From NCBI GenBank assembly GCA_050329575.1, contig JBHJOP010000006.1:1-64000 (forward strand): DNA of 64,000 bases, read 5' to 3'. Below are positions 33,783 through 42,174 of this stretch, in pieces; the first letter of the stretch is position 1; each line of letters opens with the position of its first letter. Source of the DNA: JAUXFS01 sp050329575 (GTDB lineage: Bacteria > Pseudomonadota > Alphaproteobacteria > Rhodospirillales > Defluviicoccaceae). The notes under the pieces are model-generated. The model made no database searches. It saw only the letters and a list, made by a program, of their open reading frames with translations, and was not told where the DNA came from. A program made the position numbers and the translations under genes.

Positions 33783-34982
33783 CTACATCCGCCGCGCGAC
33801 GATCGCCGCCACTTCGTCGTCGGTCAGCACGATCGGGTTGGTCTTCATGCTGCTGCCGCGACTCGCCGCCACCACCCGGGCGATGTCGCCGGCGTTCATC
33901 CCGAACGCACCGAGCCGGGCGAGCGCCAGCCGGTCGGTCCAGTCCCTGAGCGTGCCGACCAGCGTCTCGGCGCCGTCGTCGATGCCGAACCGCTCGCCGC
34001 CGGCGACCAGCCAGCCGATTCGGGCGTACTTGGCGAGCGCGGGGTCCTGCGGATGGCGCGCGCGGAGCGCCCGGATGTTGATGTCGGTCGCCTCGGCGAC
34101 CAGGGTGCCGCAGCAAAGACCGTGCGGGATCGGGAAGAAGGCGCCGAGCGGCGATGCCAGCCCGTGCACCGACCCGAGGCCGGTCTGCGCGAGACAGATC
34201 CCGGACATCAGCGACGCATAGGCCATGTGGCCGCGCGCCGTCGCCGCGTCCGCCCCGTCACCGCCCCTCCAGGCGGCGAAAAATCCGGCGACGAAGGCCT
34301 CCAGCCCCGACCACGCCAGCGCCTCGGTCATCGGATTGGCCTTGATCGAAACGTACGATTCGAGGAGCTGGGTGAAGGCGTCCATGCCGTTGGCGGCGAC
34401 CACCTCGCGGGGGCAGGTGGCGAGCAGGTCCGGATCCACCACCGCCAGCCGGGCGACCAGCGCCTCGTCGCGGAACGACTTCTTGAAGCCGCCTTCGCCC
34501 TGCCGGCTGAGGACCGCGTTCTTGGTCGCCTCGCTGCCGGTACCGGCGGTGGTCGGCACCGCGATCAGCGGCACCGACGGCCCCCGGTAGGGCCGCTCCG
34601 GCCCCACCCCCTCGAGGTACTCCATCACCGACCGGCCGTGCGGCAGCAGCCCGGCGATGGCCTTGGCGGCGTCGAGCGCGCTGCCGCCGCCGATGCCGAC
34701 CACCACCTCGACGCCGCTCTCGCTGAACTCGGCGATCGCCTGGTCGACGGCTTCCGGCGTCGGCTCGCCGTCGACGGCGAGGTCGGACCACGCCACCCCT
34801 GCGGCGGCGAGGCCGTCGAGCAGCCGCGGCCAGTGGGTGGTCGCCCGGAACGATCGGGCGCCGGTGACGATCAGCGCCCGCCGGCCGAAGGCGCCGATCT
34901 CGGCGGGCAGCGAGGCGACGCTGCCGGCGCCGAAGACGATGCGCGGCAGCCGCGCGATGGCGAACGGCCGGATCGGGCCCAC
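33783..34982 (-). CDS. Iron-containing alcohol dehydrogenase
   Basis: This 399-residue protein matches type III (iron) dehydrogenases: the NAD-binding VGIGGGSALDAAKAIA, the segment AVPTTAGTGSEATKNAV and the metal-binding region with GMDAFTQLLESYVS and a later HGLASPLGAFFPIPHG. It may be an alcohol or maleylacetate-type reductase. I chose GTG 34982, five bases after the ABM gene stop; the open frame continues upstream into that gene. The two genes form a unit, so a shared small-molecule pathway is likely. The substrate is not evident. Confidence 0.9.
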   Translation of the reverse strand: MGPIRPFAIARLPRIVFGAGSVASLPAEIGAFGRRALIVTGARSFRATTHWPRLLDGLAAAGVAWSDLAVDGEPTPEAVDQAIAEFSESGVEVVVGIGGGSALDAAKAIAGLLPHGRSVMEYLEGVGPERPYRGPSVPLIAVPTTAGTGSEATKNAVLSRQGEGGFKKSFRDEALVARLAVVDPDLLATCPREVVAANGMDAFTQLLESYVSIKANPMTEALAWSGLEAFVAGFFAAWRGGDGADAATARGHMAYASLMSGICLAQTGLGSVHGLASPLGAFFPIPHGLCCGTLVAEATDINIRALRARHPQDPALAKYARIGWLVAGGERFGIDDGAETLVGTLRDWTDRLALARLGAFGMNAGDIARVVAASRGSSMKTNPIVLTDDEVAAIVARRM

Positions 34983-34987
34983 GGCGC

Positions 34988-35284
34988 TCAGGCCTTCGGA
35001 AACAGGCCGTGGTAGGGGATGCCCTGGCGCGGCTCGGCCATCATCCCGGCGACCGCGTCCCGCCAGGCCAGGTAGTGGGCGGTCTGCTTGTGGGCGGCGG
35101 CATCCTCGGCGGTGACGTAGGCCTCGTAGAGAACGAAGCGGGTCGGGTCGGTCGCGTCCTGCAGGATGTCGAAGCGGCGGTTTCCGGGCTCGCGCACCGA
35201 GCCCTCGTGATTGGCACGGCTGGCGGCGATGAACTCGTCGACGCGGTCGGGCTTGACCGCGACCTTGACCAGGGTGACGTGCAT
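34988..35284 (-). CDS. ABM-domain monooxygenase-like protein (putative quinol monooxygenase)
   Basis: This 98-residue protein is a single antibiotic biosynthesis monooxygenase (ABM) ferredoxin-like domain: HVTLVKVAVKPDRVDEF at the start and the family motif RFVLYEAYVTAEDAAAHKQT in the middle. Relatives include YgiN quinol monooxygenase and the LsrG isomerase of AI-2 breakdown; the HKQT-AHYLAW pattern is compatible with either. The start has GGAGGAAGG. It precedes the iron-type dehydrogenase by five bases. Confidence 0.88.
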   Translation of the reverse strand: MHVTLVKVAVKPDRVDEFIAASRANHEGSVREPGNRRFDILQDATDPTRFVLYEAYVTAEDAAAHKQTAHYLAWRDAVAGMMAEPRQGIPYHGLFPKA

Positions 35285-35445
35285 GACCTTCCTCCGGCAG
35301 CGGGGCCCGGCCGGAATCTTGGGCGCCGGCCGGCGTCGCCGTCAAGGGAAACCGAGCGGCGGTTTGTCGGGCCGGGCGGGTTTGTGTAGGCTCTCGACGT
35401 TCCGTTCGGTCCCGCTCCGTCATTCGTCCCGATGCGTCCGCCGCC

Positions 35446-36492
35446 ATGAAGCTCGCCGATTTCGACTTCGATCTTCCGCCCGCCGCGATCGCCCAGCGGC
35501 CGGTGGTCCCGCGCGACGCCGCCCGCCTGCTCGACGTCGGCGAGACCCTCGCCGACCGCCGGGTGCGCGACCTGCCGCGGCTCCTGCGGCCGGGCGATCT
35601 CCTGGTATGCAACGATACCAGGGTGATCCCGGCGCGGCTCCACGGCCGGCGCGGCGAGGCGGCGATCGAGGCGACCCTGGTCGAGGAGATCGCCCCCGGC
35701 CGCTGGCGCGCGTTCGCCCGGCCGGCGCGGCGGTTGAAACCCGGCCAGACGATCCGCTTCGCCCCCGACTTCGCCGCCACCGTCGAAACCCGGCACGAGG
35801 ACGGTGCGCTGACGCTGGCGTTCGACCGGCAGGGAGCGGCGCTGGCGGCGGCGCTGGATGCGTTCGGGACGATGCCGGTCCCCCCCTACATCAAGCGCGC
35901 CCGCGGCAGGGACGCGCGCGACCGCACCGACTATCAGACGGTGTTCGCGACGCGGCCCGGCGCGATCGCGGCGCCGACCGCCGGCCTGCACTTCACGCCC
36001 GAGTTGCTGGCGGCCCTCGACGCCGCCGGGATCGGGCGGACGACCCTGACCCTGCACGTCGGCGCCGGCACCTTCCTGCCGGTCAAGACCGACCGCATCG
36101 AGGACCACGCCATGCATCCGGAACGGGGCGAGATCGGCGCCGCCGCCGCCGCCGCGATCGCCGCCGCCCGCGCCGCCGGCGGGCGGGTGGTGGCGGTCGG
36201 CACCACCTCGCTGCGACTGCTGGAGACGGCCGCCGACGCCGACGGCACCGTGCCGCCGTTCGCCGGTGAAACCCGGCTGTTCATCACCCCCGGCTACCGG
36301 TTCCGCGTCGTCGATCTGCTGCTCACGAACTTCCATCTGCCGCGATCGACGCTGTTCGTGCTGGTGTCCGCCTTCGCCGGCCGCGCACGGATGCGGATGG
36401 CCTACGCCCACGCGATCGCCGCCGGCTATCGCTTCTACTCCTACGGCGACTGCTGCCTGTTGCGGCGCGGCGGCGACGGCCGAACCCCGTGA
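35446..36492 (+). CDS. queA: S-adenosylmethionine:tRNA ribosyltransferase-isomerase
   Basis: This 348-residue enzyme moves the ribosyl part of SAM onto preQ1 in tRNA, giving epoxyqueuosine. Family segments include DFDFDLPPAAIAQRPV, DLLVCNDTRVIPARL, PTAGLHFTPELL and TNFHLPRSTL. The ATG at 35446 begins the normal QueA N-terminus. A possible promoter, TTGTCG with TAGGCT 17 bases away (35364-35392), lies about 55 bases upstream. Its stop overlaps the tgt start in GTGA. It is the first gene of queA-tgt-queG. Confidence 0.97.
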   Translation: MKLADFDFDLPPAAIAQRPVVPRDAARLLDVGETLADRRVRDLPRLLRPGDLLVCNDTRVIPARLHGRRGEAAIEATLVEEIAPGRWRAFARPARRLKPGQTIRFAPDFAATVETRHEDGALTLAFDRQGAALAAALDAFGTMPVPPYIKRARGRDARDRTDYQTVFATRPGAIAAPTAGLHFTPELLAALDAAGIGRTTLTLHVGAGTFLPVKTDRIEDHAMHPERGEIGAAAAAAIAAARAAGGRVVAVGTTSLRLLETAADADGTVPPFAGETRLFITPGYRFRVVDLLLTNFHLPRSTLFVLVSAFAGRARMRMAYAHAIAAGYRFYSYGDCCLLRRGGDGRTP

Positions 36493-37616
36493 ACGGCCTC
36501 CGCTTCCGACTGCTGGCGGCAGACGGCGTCGCCCGCCGCGGCTGCCTCGAGACCGCCCACGGCGGCATCGACACCCCGGCGTTCATGCCGGTCGGCACCG
36601 CGGCGACGGTCAAGGCGGTGATGCCCGGGACGGTGGCGTCGACCGGCGCGCGGATGATCCTCGCCAACACCTACCATCTGATGCTGCGCCCGGGCGCCGA
36701 GCGGATCGAGCGCCTCGGCGGACTGCACCGGTTCATGAACTGGAACGGCGCCATCCTCACCGATTCCGGCGGCTTCCAGGTGATGTCGCTGAGCGCGCTG
36801 CGCACCATCGACGAGGACGGGGTCGACTTCCGCTCGCACATCGACGGCAGTCGCCACCGGCTGACGCCGGAACGGGCGGTCGCCATCCAGCACCGGCTGG
36901 GCGCCGACATCACGATGGTGCTCGACGAGTGCACGCCGTTTCCCGCCGCGCCCGCCACCGCCGCCCTGTCGATGCGGCGGTCGATGCGCTGGGCGGAGCG
37001 GTCGAAGGCGGCCTTCGTCGCCCGGCCCGGCCACGGCCTGTTCGGAATCGTGCAGGGCGGGGTCCACGCGGAACTGCGCGGGGAATCGGCGGCGGCGCTG
37101 ACCGCGATCGGCTTCGACGGCTATGCGGTCGGCGGCCTCGCCGTCGGCGAGGGCCGCGAGACGATGTTCGACGTGCTGGCGGCGACGGTGCCGCTGCTGC
37201 CGGCCGACCGGCCGCGCTATCTGATGGGCGTCGGCAAGCCCGCCGACCTGGTCGGCGCGGTCGCGCGCGGCGTCGACATGTTCGACTGCGTGCTGCCGAC
37301 CCGGTCCGGCCGCACCGACCAAGCGTTCACCCGCTACGGGCCGGTCAACCTCCGCAACGCCCGCCACGCCGACGATCCGCGCCCGCTGGACGACAGCCTG
37401 GAGTGTCCCGCCAGCCGCGACTACAGCCGCGCCTATCTCCACCATCTTGCGCGGTCGCGGGAAATCCTCGGCGCGATGCTGCTGACCTGGCACAATCTGT
37501 ACTACTATCAGCACCTGATGGCGCGGATGCGCGAGGCGATCGCCGAGCGCCGGTTCGCGGCGTTCGCGGCGGCGTTCGCGGCCGAACAGGCACGGGGCGA
37601 CATCGAACCGGCGTGA
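36489..37616 (+). CDS. tgt: tRNA-guanine transglycosylase
   Basis: This 375-residue enzyme swaps guanine 34 in GUN-anticodon tRNAs for preQ1. Clear motifs are TPAFMPVGTAATVKAV, the active-site region LTDSGGFQVMSL, GGLAVGEGRETM and MGVGKPADLV, with the catalytic Asp in FDCVLPTRSGR. The zinc-binding residues are altered: the segment after DDPRPLDDSLECP has only one Cys of the usual CxCxxC, followed by SRDYSRAYLHHL. GTG 36489 overlaps queA. Confidence 0.95.
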   Translation: MNGLRFRLLAADGVARRGCLETAHGGIDTPAFMPVGTAATVKAVMPGTVASTGARMILANTYHLMLRPGAERIERLGGLHRFMNWNGAILTDSGGFQVMSLSALRTIDEDGVDFRSHIDGSRHRLTPERAVAIQHRLGADITMVLDECTPFPAAPATAALSMRRSMRWAERSKAAFVARPGHGLFGIVQGGVHAELRGESAAALTAIGFDGYAVGGLAVGEGRETMFDVLAATVPLLPADRPRYLMGVGKPADLVGAVARGVDMFDCVLPTRSGRTDQAFTRYGPVNLRNARHADDPRPLDDSLECPASRDYSRAYLHHLARSREILGAMLLTWHNLYYYQHLMARMREAIAERRFAAFAAAFAAEQARGDIEPA

Positions 37617-37646
37617 GACCCGATGCACGATCGAGGAGATCCGACC

Positions 37647-38735
37647 GTGACGGCACCACCGGAGCCGATCCAGCCCGGCATCGCGGGCGGGGCTGCAACC
37701 GAGGTCAAGGAACGGATCCGCCGCGCGGCCGTCGACGTCGGCTTCGACGCGGTCGGCTTCGGTGTCGCCGAGGGCGATCGCGAGGATGCCGACCATCTCG
37801 CCGCCTACCTCGCTGACGGCCGCCACGGCGAAATGACGTGGATGGAGACCACCGCCGCGCGCCGCGCCGACCCCCGGGCGCTGTGGCCGGACGCCCGCAC
37901 CATCGTCGCCCTCGGCGTCAACTACGGACCGGTGGACGACCCGCTGGCAACTCTCGATCGCGGCGATCGCGGCACCATCAGCGTCTACGCCCGCGGCCGC
38001 GACTACCATGAGGTGGTCAAGAAGCGCCTGAAACGGCTCGGGCGCTGGATGGCCGAAACGTTCGCCTGCGGGGTCAAGGTGTTCGTCGACACCGCCCCGG
38101 TGATGGAGAAGCCGGTGGCGATGCGGGCCGGGCTGGGCTGGATCGGCAAGCACACCAACCTGGTGTCGCGTCACTTCGGCTCGTGGCTGTTTCTCGGCGA
38201 GGTGTTCACCACCCTGGCGCTGCCGGCGGATGCCGCCGAGACCGATCACTGCGGCACCTGCGACCGCTGCCTGCGCGCCTGCCCGACCGGCGCCCTCCCC
38301 GCCCCCTACCGGATCGATCCGCGCCGCTGCATCTCCTATCTGACCATCGAGCATCGGGGCACGATCGACGACGCGCTCGCGCCGGCGATGGGCAATCGCG
38401 TCTACGGCTGCGACGACTGCCTGGCGGTCTGCCCGTGGAACCGGTTCGCAACACCGTCGCCGCACCCGGCGTTCGCGCCCCGGCCGCCGATGACGGCCGC
38501 GCCGCTGGCCGAACTGGCCGACCTCGACGACGCGTCGTTCCGGGCGAGGTTCACCGGCTCGGCGATCAAGCGGAGCGGCCGCGACCGGCTGGTTCGCAAC
38601 GCCTTGGTCGCGATCGGCAACAGTCGCCAGCGCACGCTCGCCCTCGCCGCGCAGCGACGATGCGATGATGCGGCGGCGGAGGTGCGCGACGCCGCCCGAC
38701 GCGCTACTGCACGGCTCGACGCAGAAGGATCGTGA
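37647..38735 (+). CDS. queG: Epoxyqueuosine reductase (cobalamin and FeS dependent)
   Basis: This enzyme reduces epoxyqueuosine to queuosine in tRNA, using cobalamin and two [4Fe-4S] clusters. Two ferredoxin-type cysteine sets are visible: CGTCDRCLRACPTGAL and YGCDDCLAVCPWN. The segment GLGWIGKHTNLVSRHFGSW is typical of QueG. I chose GTG 37647 (362 residues) because GAGGAG lies nine bases upstream; ATG 37623 gives eight more residues but no ribosome-binding site. The C-terminal HEAT-like tail is present. It completes the queuosine operon. Confidence 0.95.
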   Translation: MTAPPEPIQPGIAGGAATEVKERIRRAAVDVGFDAVGFGVAEGDREDADHLAAYLADGRHGEMTWMETTAARRADPRALWPDARTIVALGVNYGPVDDPLATLDRGDRGTISVYARGRDYHEVVKKRLKRLGRWMAETFACGVKVFVDTAPVMEKPVAMRAGLGWIGKHTNLVSRHFGSWLFLGEVFTTLALPADAAETDHCGTCDRCLRACPTGALPAPYRIDPRRCISYLTIEHRGTIDDALAPAMGNRVYGCDDCLAVCPWNRFATPSPHPAFAPRPPMTAAPLAELADLDDASFRARFTGSAIKRSGRDRLVRNALVAIGNSRQRTLALAAQRRCDDAAAEVRDAARRATARLDAEGS

Positions 38736-38742
38736 CGCCGGC

Positions 38743-39129
38743 CTACTTGGTGGCCAGCGCCCGCGCCAACTGGCTCAACGCCTCGCGATGCCGATCGGAG
38801 GAGATCTGCGTGAAATTGCGCGCCAACTCCAGGCACATGCGTTGGCGGCTCGACAGCTCGCCCTCGCTGGGCTCGCCTTCCAGGCCTTCGAAGAAATGTC
38901 CGACCGGAACCCGAAGCACCCGGGCGATGTCGTATAGCCGCCCGGCAGAAATGCGATTGATGCCGCGCTCGTATTTGTGCGCCTGCTGATAGGTGACGCC
39001 GATCATCTGAGCCATCTGTTGCTGGCTGAGACCCATCATCACCCGCCGTTCGCGGATGCGATTGCCGACGTGACGGTCGACATCGGCGTCACGGCTGGAG
39101 GTCTGCACCAAATCGTCGAAGGGTGCCAT
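38743..39129 (-). CDS. XRE-family transcriptional regulator
   Basis: This 128-residue protein has an N-terminal HTH_3 domain (about 20-80): IRERRVMMGLSQQQMAQMIGVTY and the recognition region QQAHKYERGINRISAGRLYDIARVL. The C-terminal helical region is typical of the abundant alphaproteobacterial 'HTH plus 50 residue' regulators. I chose ATG 39129 because GGGAGA sits nine bases upstream; the GTG three codons earlier is too close to it. Targets are unknown. It ends seven bases from queG on the opposite strand. Confidence 0.92.
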   Translation of the reverse strand: MAPFDDLVQTSSRDADVDRHVGNRIRERRVMMGLSQQQMAQMIGVTYQQAHKYERGINRISAGRLYDIARVLRVPVGHFFEGLEGEPSEGELSSRQRMCLELARNFTQISSDRHREALSQLARALATK

Positions 39130-39451
39130 GTTTTCCACTCTCCCTAGCTCTCAGGCACTTGCGCCCTAGTCGTTGTTGTTGAGGCGAAACGCTGTTGGGG
39201 GACACGACCGAGGACCCTCCCTTGGTTTCGGGATGGCGGCGGAACCCGACACCGATCCGGCGAACGTGTGCGCCGCTTTCGCCGCATCGATGCACTTCCG
39301 GGCGGCAGCCCTTTTCGATCGGCGGCCGAATCCCAAACAGAAAGAAGCATAGCACCGTTTTCGTGCAAACTACAGGGCTAGTTAGAATGCACGATAATGC
39401 AGTGTATTTTTGGGCGGGGGCGCACGAGAGGCGCCGGCTGGACGACGGTCG
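39130..39451. other. Intergenic region with AT-rich island
   Basis: These 320 bases separate phaR from the XRE gene, both minus strand. A segment of about 80 bases near 39335-39415 is far more AT-rich than the rest and probably contains the XRE promoter and the end of the phaR transcript. Short imperfect repeats (GCAC...GTGC) occur but no convincing terminator or promoter. Open frames here look non-coding. Confidence 0.4.
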
Positions 39452-40078
39452 TCAGCGCGCCCGGCGCTGAGCCGTCAGGGCGTCGAGTTGTTTTTGCATG
39501 TCGTTGACGCGGGTCCGCAGCTCGTTGATCTGTTCCTCGGCCACCGAGGATGTCTCGCCGCCGCCCCTGGCGTCCTGCACGTCCTCCTGCTCTTGGAGCT
39601 GAAACGGCGTGAACAGGCGCATCGCATGTTCGAAGATGGCCAGCTGATGCTTGCTCATCTCCTCGATCTGACCGAACGGGACCAAGCCATCGAATGTGTT
39701 GCCGAGGTAGCTCCTGAACTGTTCCTGGTTGTGGGCGAACAGCTGCATCGTGTGTTCGAGGTAGCGGGGGATGATCACTTGCAGGCTGTCGCCGTAGAAA
39801 CTGATCAGGTGCCTGAGGAAGCTGACCGGCAACATGGACTGCCCCTCGGCCTCTTTCTCGACGATGATGTGGGTCAGCACCGAGCGGGTGATGTCCTCGC
39901 CGGTCTTCGCATCATAGACCGCGAACTGCGCCCCCGTCTTGACCAGCCGCGCCAGGTAGTCGAGCGTCACATAACAACTCGTCGCCGTGTTGTACAGCCG
40001 GCGATTCGCGTACTTCTTGATCGTGATCAGACCTTGTTCGGCGCTTCGTGCCGAAGCTCCTTCGGATTGTTCACTCAT
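39452..40078 (-). CDS. phaR: Polyhydroxyalkanoate synthesis repressor PhaR
   Basis: This 208-residue regulator has the PhaR DNA-binding/PHA-accumulation domain at its start (ITIKKYANRRLYNTATSCYVTLDYLARL). A second segment, DITRSVLTHIIVEKEAEG, is typical. The C-terminus is a coiled-coil-like helix. PhaR binds PHA granules and releases operators of phasin and PHA genes when polymer accumulates; it commonly represses itself. It is divergent from a thiolase gene, and the region between holds a palindrome and a TGC-N3-GCA site. No phaC or phasin is in the window. Confidence 0.95.
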   Translation of the reverse strand: MSEQSEGASARSAEQGLITIKKYANRRLYNTATSCYVTLDYLARLVKTGAQFAVYDAKTGEDITRSVLTHIIVEKEAEGQSMLPVSFLRHLISFYGDSLQVIIPRYLEHTMQLFAHNQEQFRSYLGNTFDGLVPFGQIEEMSKHQLAIFEHAMRLFTPFQLQEQEDVQDARGGGETSSVAEEQINELRTRVNDMQKQLDALTAQRRAR

Positions 40079-40372
40079 CCTCGATCGCCCTTACCGGTTT
40101 CCGGAACAACGGGCTGCCCATAATCGATTATCGGGCAAAACATGCTGCGATGCAATAACCTCGGTTCCGCATCCGCCGCCGACGGCAGTCGTCCATTCGT
40201 CGTGAGGGAGGTCCCGGGGCGAGCGATGCTCCGGCATGCTCGCCTTGACACCGCCGACGTCGACTGCCACGTTTCCCTCCCACACCGAAATACAAAGGAA
40301 GATTTCGCGGCGAGACGGCAGCGTCCGGACGCGTGGCGACATAACGGGTTCGGCTTCAAAGGACACAAGGAA
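40079..40372. promoter_or_regulatory. phaR-thiolase divergent control region
   Basis: This region carries the perfect palindrome ATAATCGATTAT (40120-40131), flanked by GCCC and GGGC, about 42 bases upstream of phaR. A TGC-GAT-GCA element lies at 40146-40154. The TGC/GCA half-site pattern resembles that reported for alphaproteobacterial PhaR operators, so auto-repression is plausible. I see no firm -35/-10 pair for the thiolase. Confidence 0.4.
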
Positions 40373-41581
40373 ATGGCGATCAAGGACGTGGTTATGGTGA
40401 GTGCGGCTCGCACCGCCATCGGCAAGTTCATGGGCACCCTCAAGGACGTCAAGGCGCGCGATCTGGCGATCACCGTGGGCAAGGCGGCGATCGAACGATC
40501 GGGCGTGCCGGCGGAGGACATCGACGAGATCACCATGGGCCAGCTGTACACCGCGCTGCAAGGCTCGCTGCCGGCGCGACAGGTCGGCATGCGCCTCGGC
40601 CTGCCGGCCCGCAGCAGCGCGGTCTCGGTCAACCAGAACTGCACCTCCGGCATGCGCGCGCTGGAGATCGCCGCCCACAACATCATGCTCGGCCAGACGG
40701 AAATCGGCCTCGTCGTCGGCGTCGAGAGCATGACCAACGCCCCCTACCTGCTGCCGAACGCGCGCATGGGCTACCGCATGAACGCGGGCACCATCGAAGA
40801 CCACATGATCCACGACGGCCTGTTCGACGAGCTGGTGCCCGGCCACATGGGCCTGACCGCCGAGAACGTCGCCGAGAAGTACGGCATCACCCGCCGCGAA
40901 TGCGACGAGCTGGCGTTGACGAGCCACACCCGGGCCCGCGAAGCGATCGACGGCGGCCGCTTCCAGCGCGAGATCGTGCCCGTCCAGCTGCCCGGCAGGA
41001 AGGGGCAGAACTTCGTCTTCGATACCGACGAGCATCTGATCCGCGACGCCAGCATGGAGACGATGAGCAAACTCCGACCGGCCTTCAAGCCGGATGGCGT
41101 CACCACCGCGGCGAACGCGTCCGGGATCAACGACGGTGCCGCCGCGGCGGTGATCATGTCCGCCGACAAGGCCAAGGCATTGGGCGTCAAACCGCTGATG
41201 AAGCTGGTGGGCATCACCAACCAGGGGGTGGCGCCGGACGTGATGGGGCTCGGGCCGGCCGTCGCGATCCCGAAATGCCTCCGCCAGGCCGGGCTCAAGT
41301 TCGAGGACATCGAGTACTGGGAGATCAACGAGGCCTTCGCCGCCCAGTGGCTGGGGGTCGGCCGGATGCTGGAGCAGGACTTCGGCATGAAGCTGGAGAT
41401 GGACAAGGTCAACCGCAACGGGTCGGGGATCGCCCTCGGGCACCCGGTCGGATGCACGGGGCTGCGCATCATCGTCACCCTCTACCACGAGATGGAGCGG
41501 ACCGGCGCGACGCTGGGCGGGGCGTCGCTCTGCGTCGGCGGCGGGCCCGCGATGGCCTCGTTGTGGAGCCGGGACGTCTAG
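40373..41581 (+). CDS. Thiolase family acetyl-CoA acyltransferase
   Basis: This 402-residue thiolase has the nucleophile Cys90 in VNQNCTSGMRALE, the NEAFAAQW motif, the GHPVGCTG histidine motif, and a C-terminal cysteine in SLCVGGGPAMASLW. It should condense or cleave acyl-CoAs. It differs from the second thiolase at the C-terminus (GGGPAMA rather than GGGMGIA), suggesting a different substrate range. The ATG at 40373 follows AAAGGA; the frame upstream is not family-like. It is divergent from phaR. Confidence 0.93.
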   Translation: MAIKDVVMVSAARTAIGKFMGTLKDVKARDLAITVGKAAIERSGVPAEDIDEITMGQLYTALQGSLPARQVGMRLGLPARSSAVSVNQNCTSGMRALEIAAHNIMLGQTEIGLVVGVESMTNAPYLLPNARMGYRMNAGTIEDHMIHDGLFDELVPGHMGLTAENVAEKYGITRRECDELALTSHTRAREAIDGGRFQREIVPVQLPGRKGQNFVFDTDEHLIRDASMETMSKLRPAFKPDGVTTAANASGINDGAAAAVIMSADKAKALGVKPLMKLVGITNQGVAPDVMGLGPAVAIPKCLRQAGLKFEDIEYWEINEAFAAQWLGVGRMLEQDFGMKLEMDKVNRNGSGIALGHPVGCTGLRIIVTLYHEMERTGATLGGASLCVGGGPAMASLWSRDV

Positions 41582-41895
41582 CCGAGCGCATTCCCGCACG
41601 CCCCCCGCCCGGCCGCCGGCGGACGCCGGCCGGCCGGGTGTGGTCGGTTGGATGGGACCTGGGCCAAGCCGGCGCGAATCGCGGTCCGGCGCCGATTCTC
41701 GGCGCTGGAATTGCCGTTCCGATGCGTGTACGTTGCCGGTGTCCGGAGTTGGCGTCGGCAACGATCGGCCATTGCGGACGTGCGAGTCCAAGGCATCTCG
41801 CCGCGCATCGCGACAATGCGTTCGGCGGCTTGGCCGGCAAGGGCGGGTCGCGGGGCGGGGGGATCGAGCGTGCCTCAGTCAGGAGGGGATGGACG
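41582..41895. other. Intergenic region with GC-rich hairpin
   Basis: These 314 bases lie between the first thiolase and the small protein gene. A GC-rich inverted repeat (CCGGCCGCCGGCG with GCCGGCCGGCCGG, about 41609-41637) follows the thiolase stop; it lacks a T run and may be a rho-dependent or stabilising hairpin. The rest shows no promoter or gene that I can support. Confidence 0.4.
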
Positions 41896-42060
41896 ATGGC
41901 TACCAAGAAAGAATTCGCCAAGGAACTGCATGCGCTCATCGAACGCTACAGCGGGGCCGGCGTTGACCCAGCGGACCTCGCCAATGAACTGCAAGACCAG
42001 GTCAATGTCTTCATTGGCCAGCACAATCTCGAGTACGAACTCTATTACCGGCAGAAGTGA
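41896..42060 (+). CDS. 54-residue microprotein between two thiolase genes
   Basis: I do not recognise this short protein. The ATG is preceded by a very strong AGGAGGGG site with seven bases of spacing. The product starts MATKKEFAKELHALIERY and continues with a helix-rich acidic middle (DPADLANELQDQ) and a tyrosine-rich end (EYELYYRQK). Composition is balanced, with few Arg/Pro, unlike non-coding frames in this GC-rich DNA, so it looks real. Two short helices are likely. Location between two thiolases and near phaR suggests, but does not show, a link with PHA or acyl-CoA metabolism. Confidence 0.7.
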   Translation: MATKKEFAKELHALIERYSGAGVDPADLANELQDQVNVFIGQHNLEYELYYRQK

Positions 42061-42174
42061 GTTTCGGCCGTCGCGGCGTCGTCTCGCCGCCCCGGTGATG
42101 CACCCCCACGTCAAACCACACGTCCCCAGCAGGCGCGCGACCGCGAAGCTGGGCCTGGAAGAGAGGAGACACCC

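Noticed and set aside
37623..37646. ATG 37623 as the queG start
   Set aside because: No ribosome-binding site, whereas GTG 37647 has GAGGAG at good spacing.
39144..39368. Small minus-strand ORFs between phaR and the XRE gene
   Set aside because: Arg/Ser/Pro-rich products, no ribosome-binding sites and no family; the area looks like control DNA.
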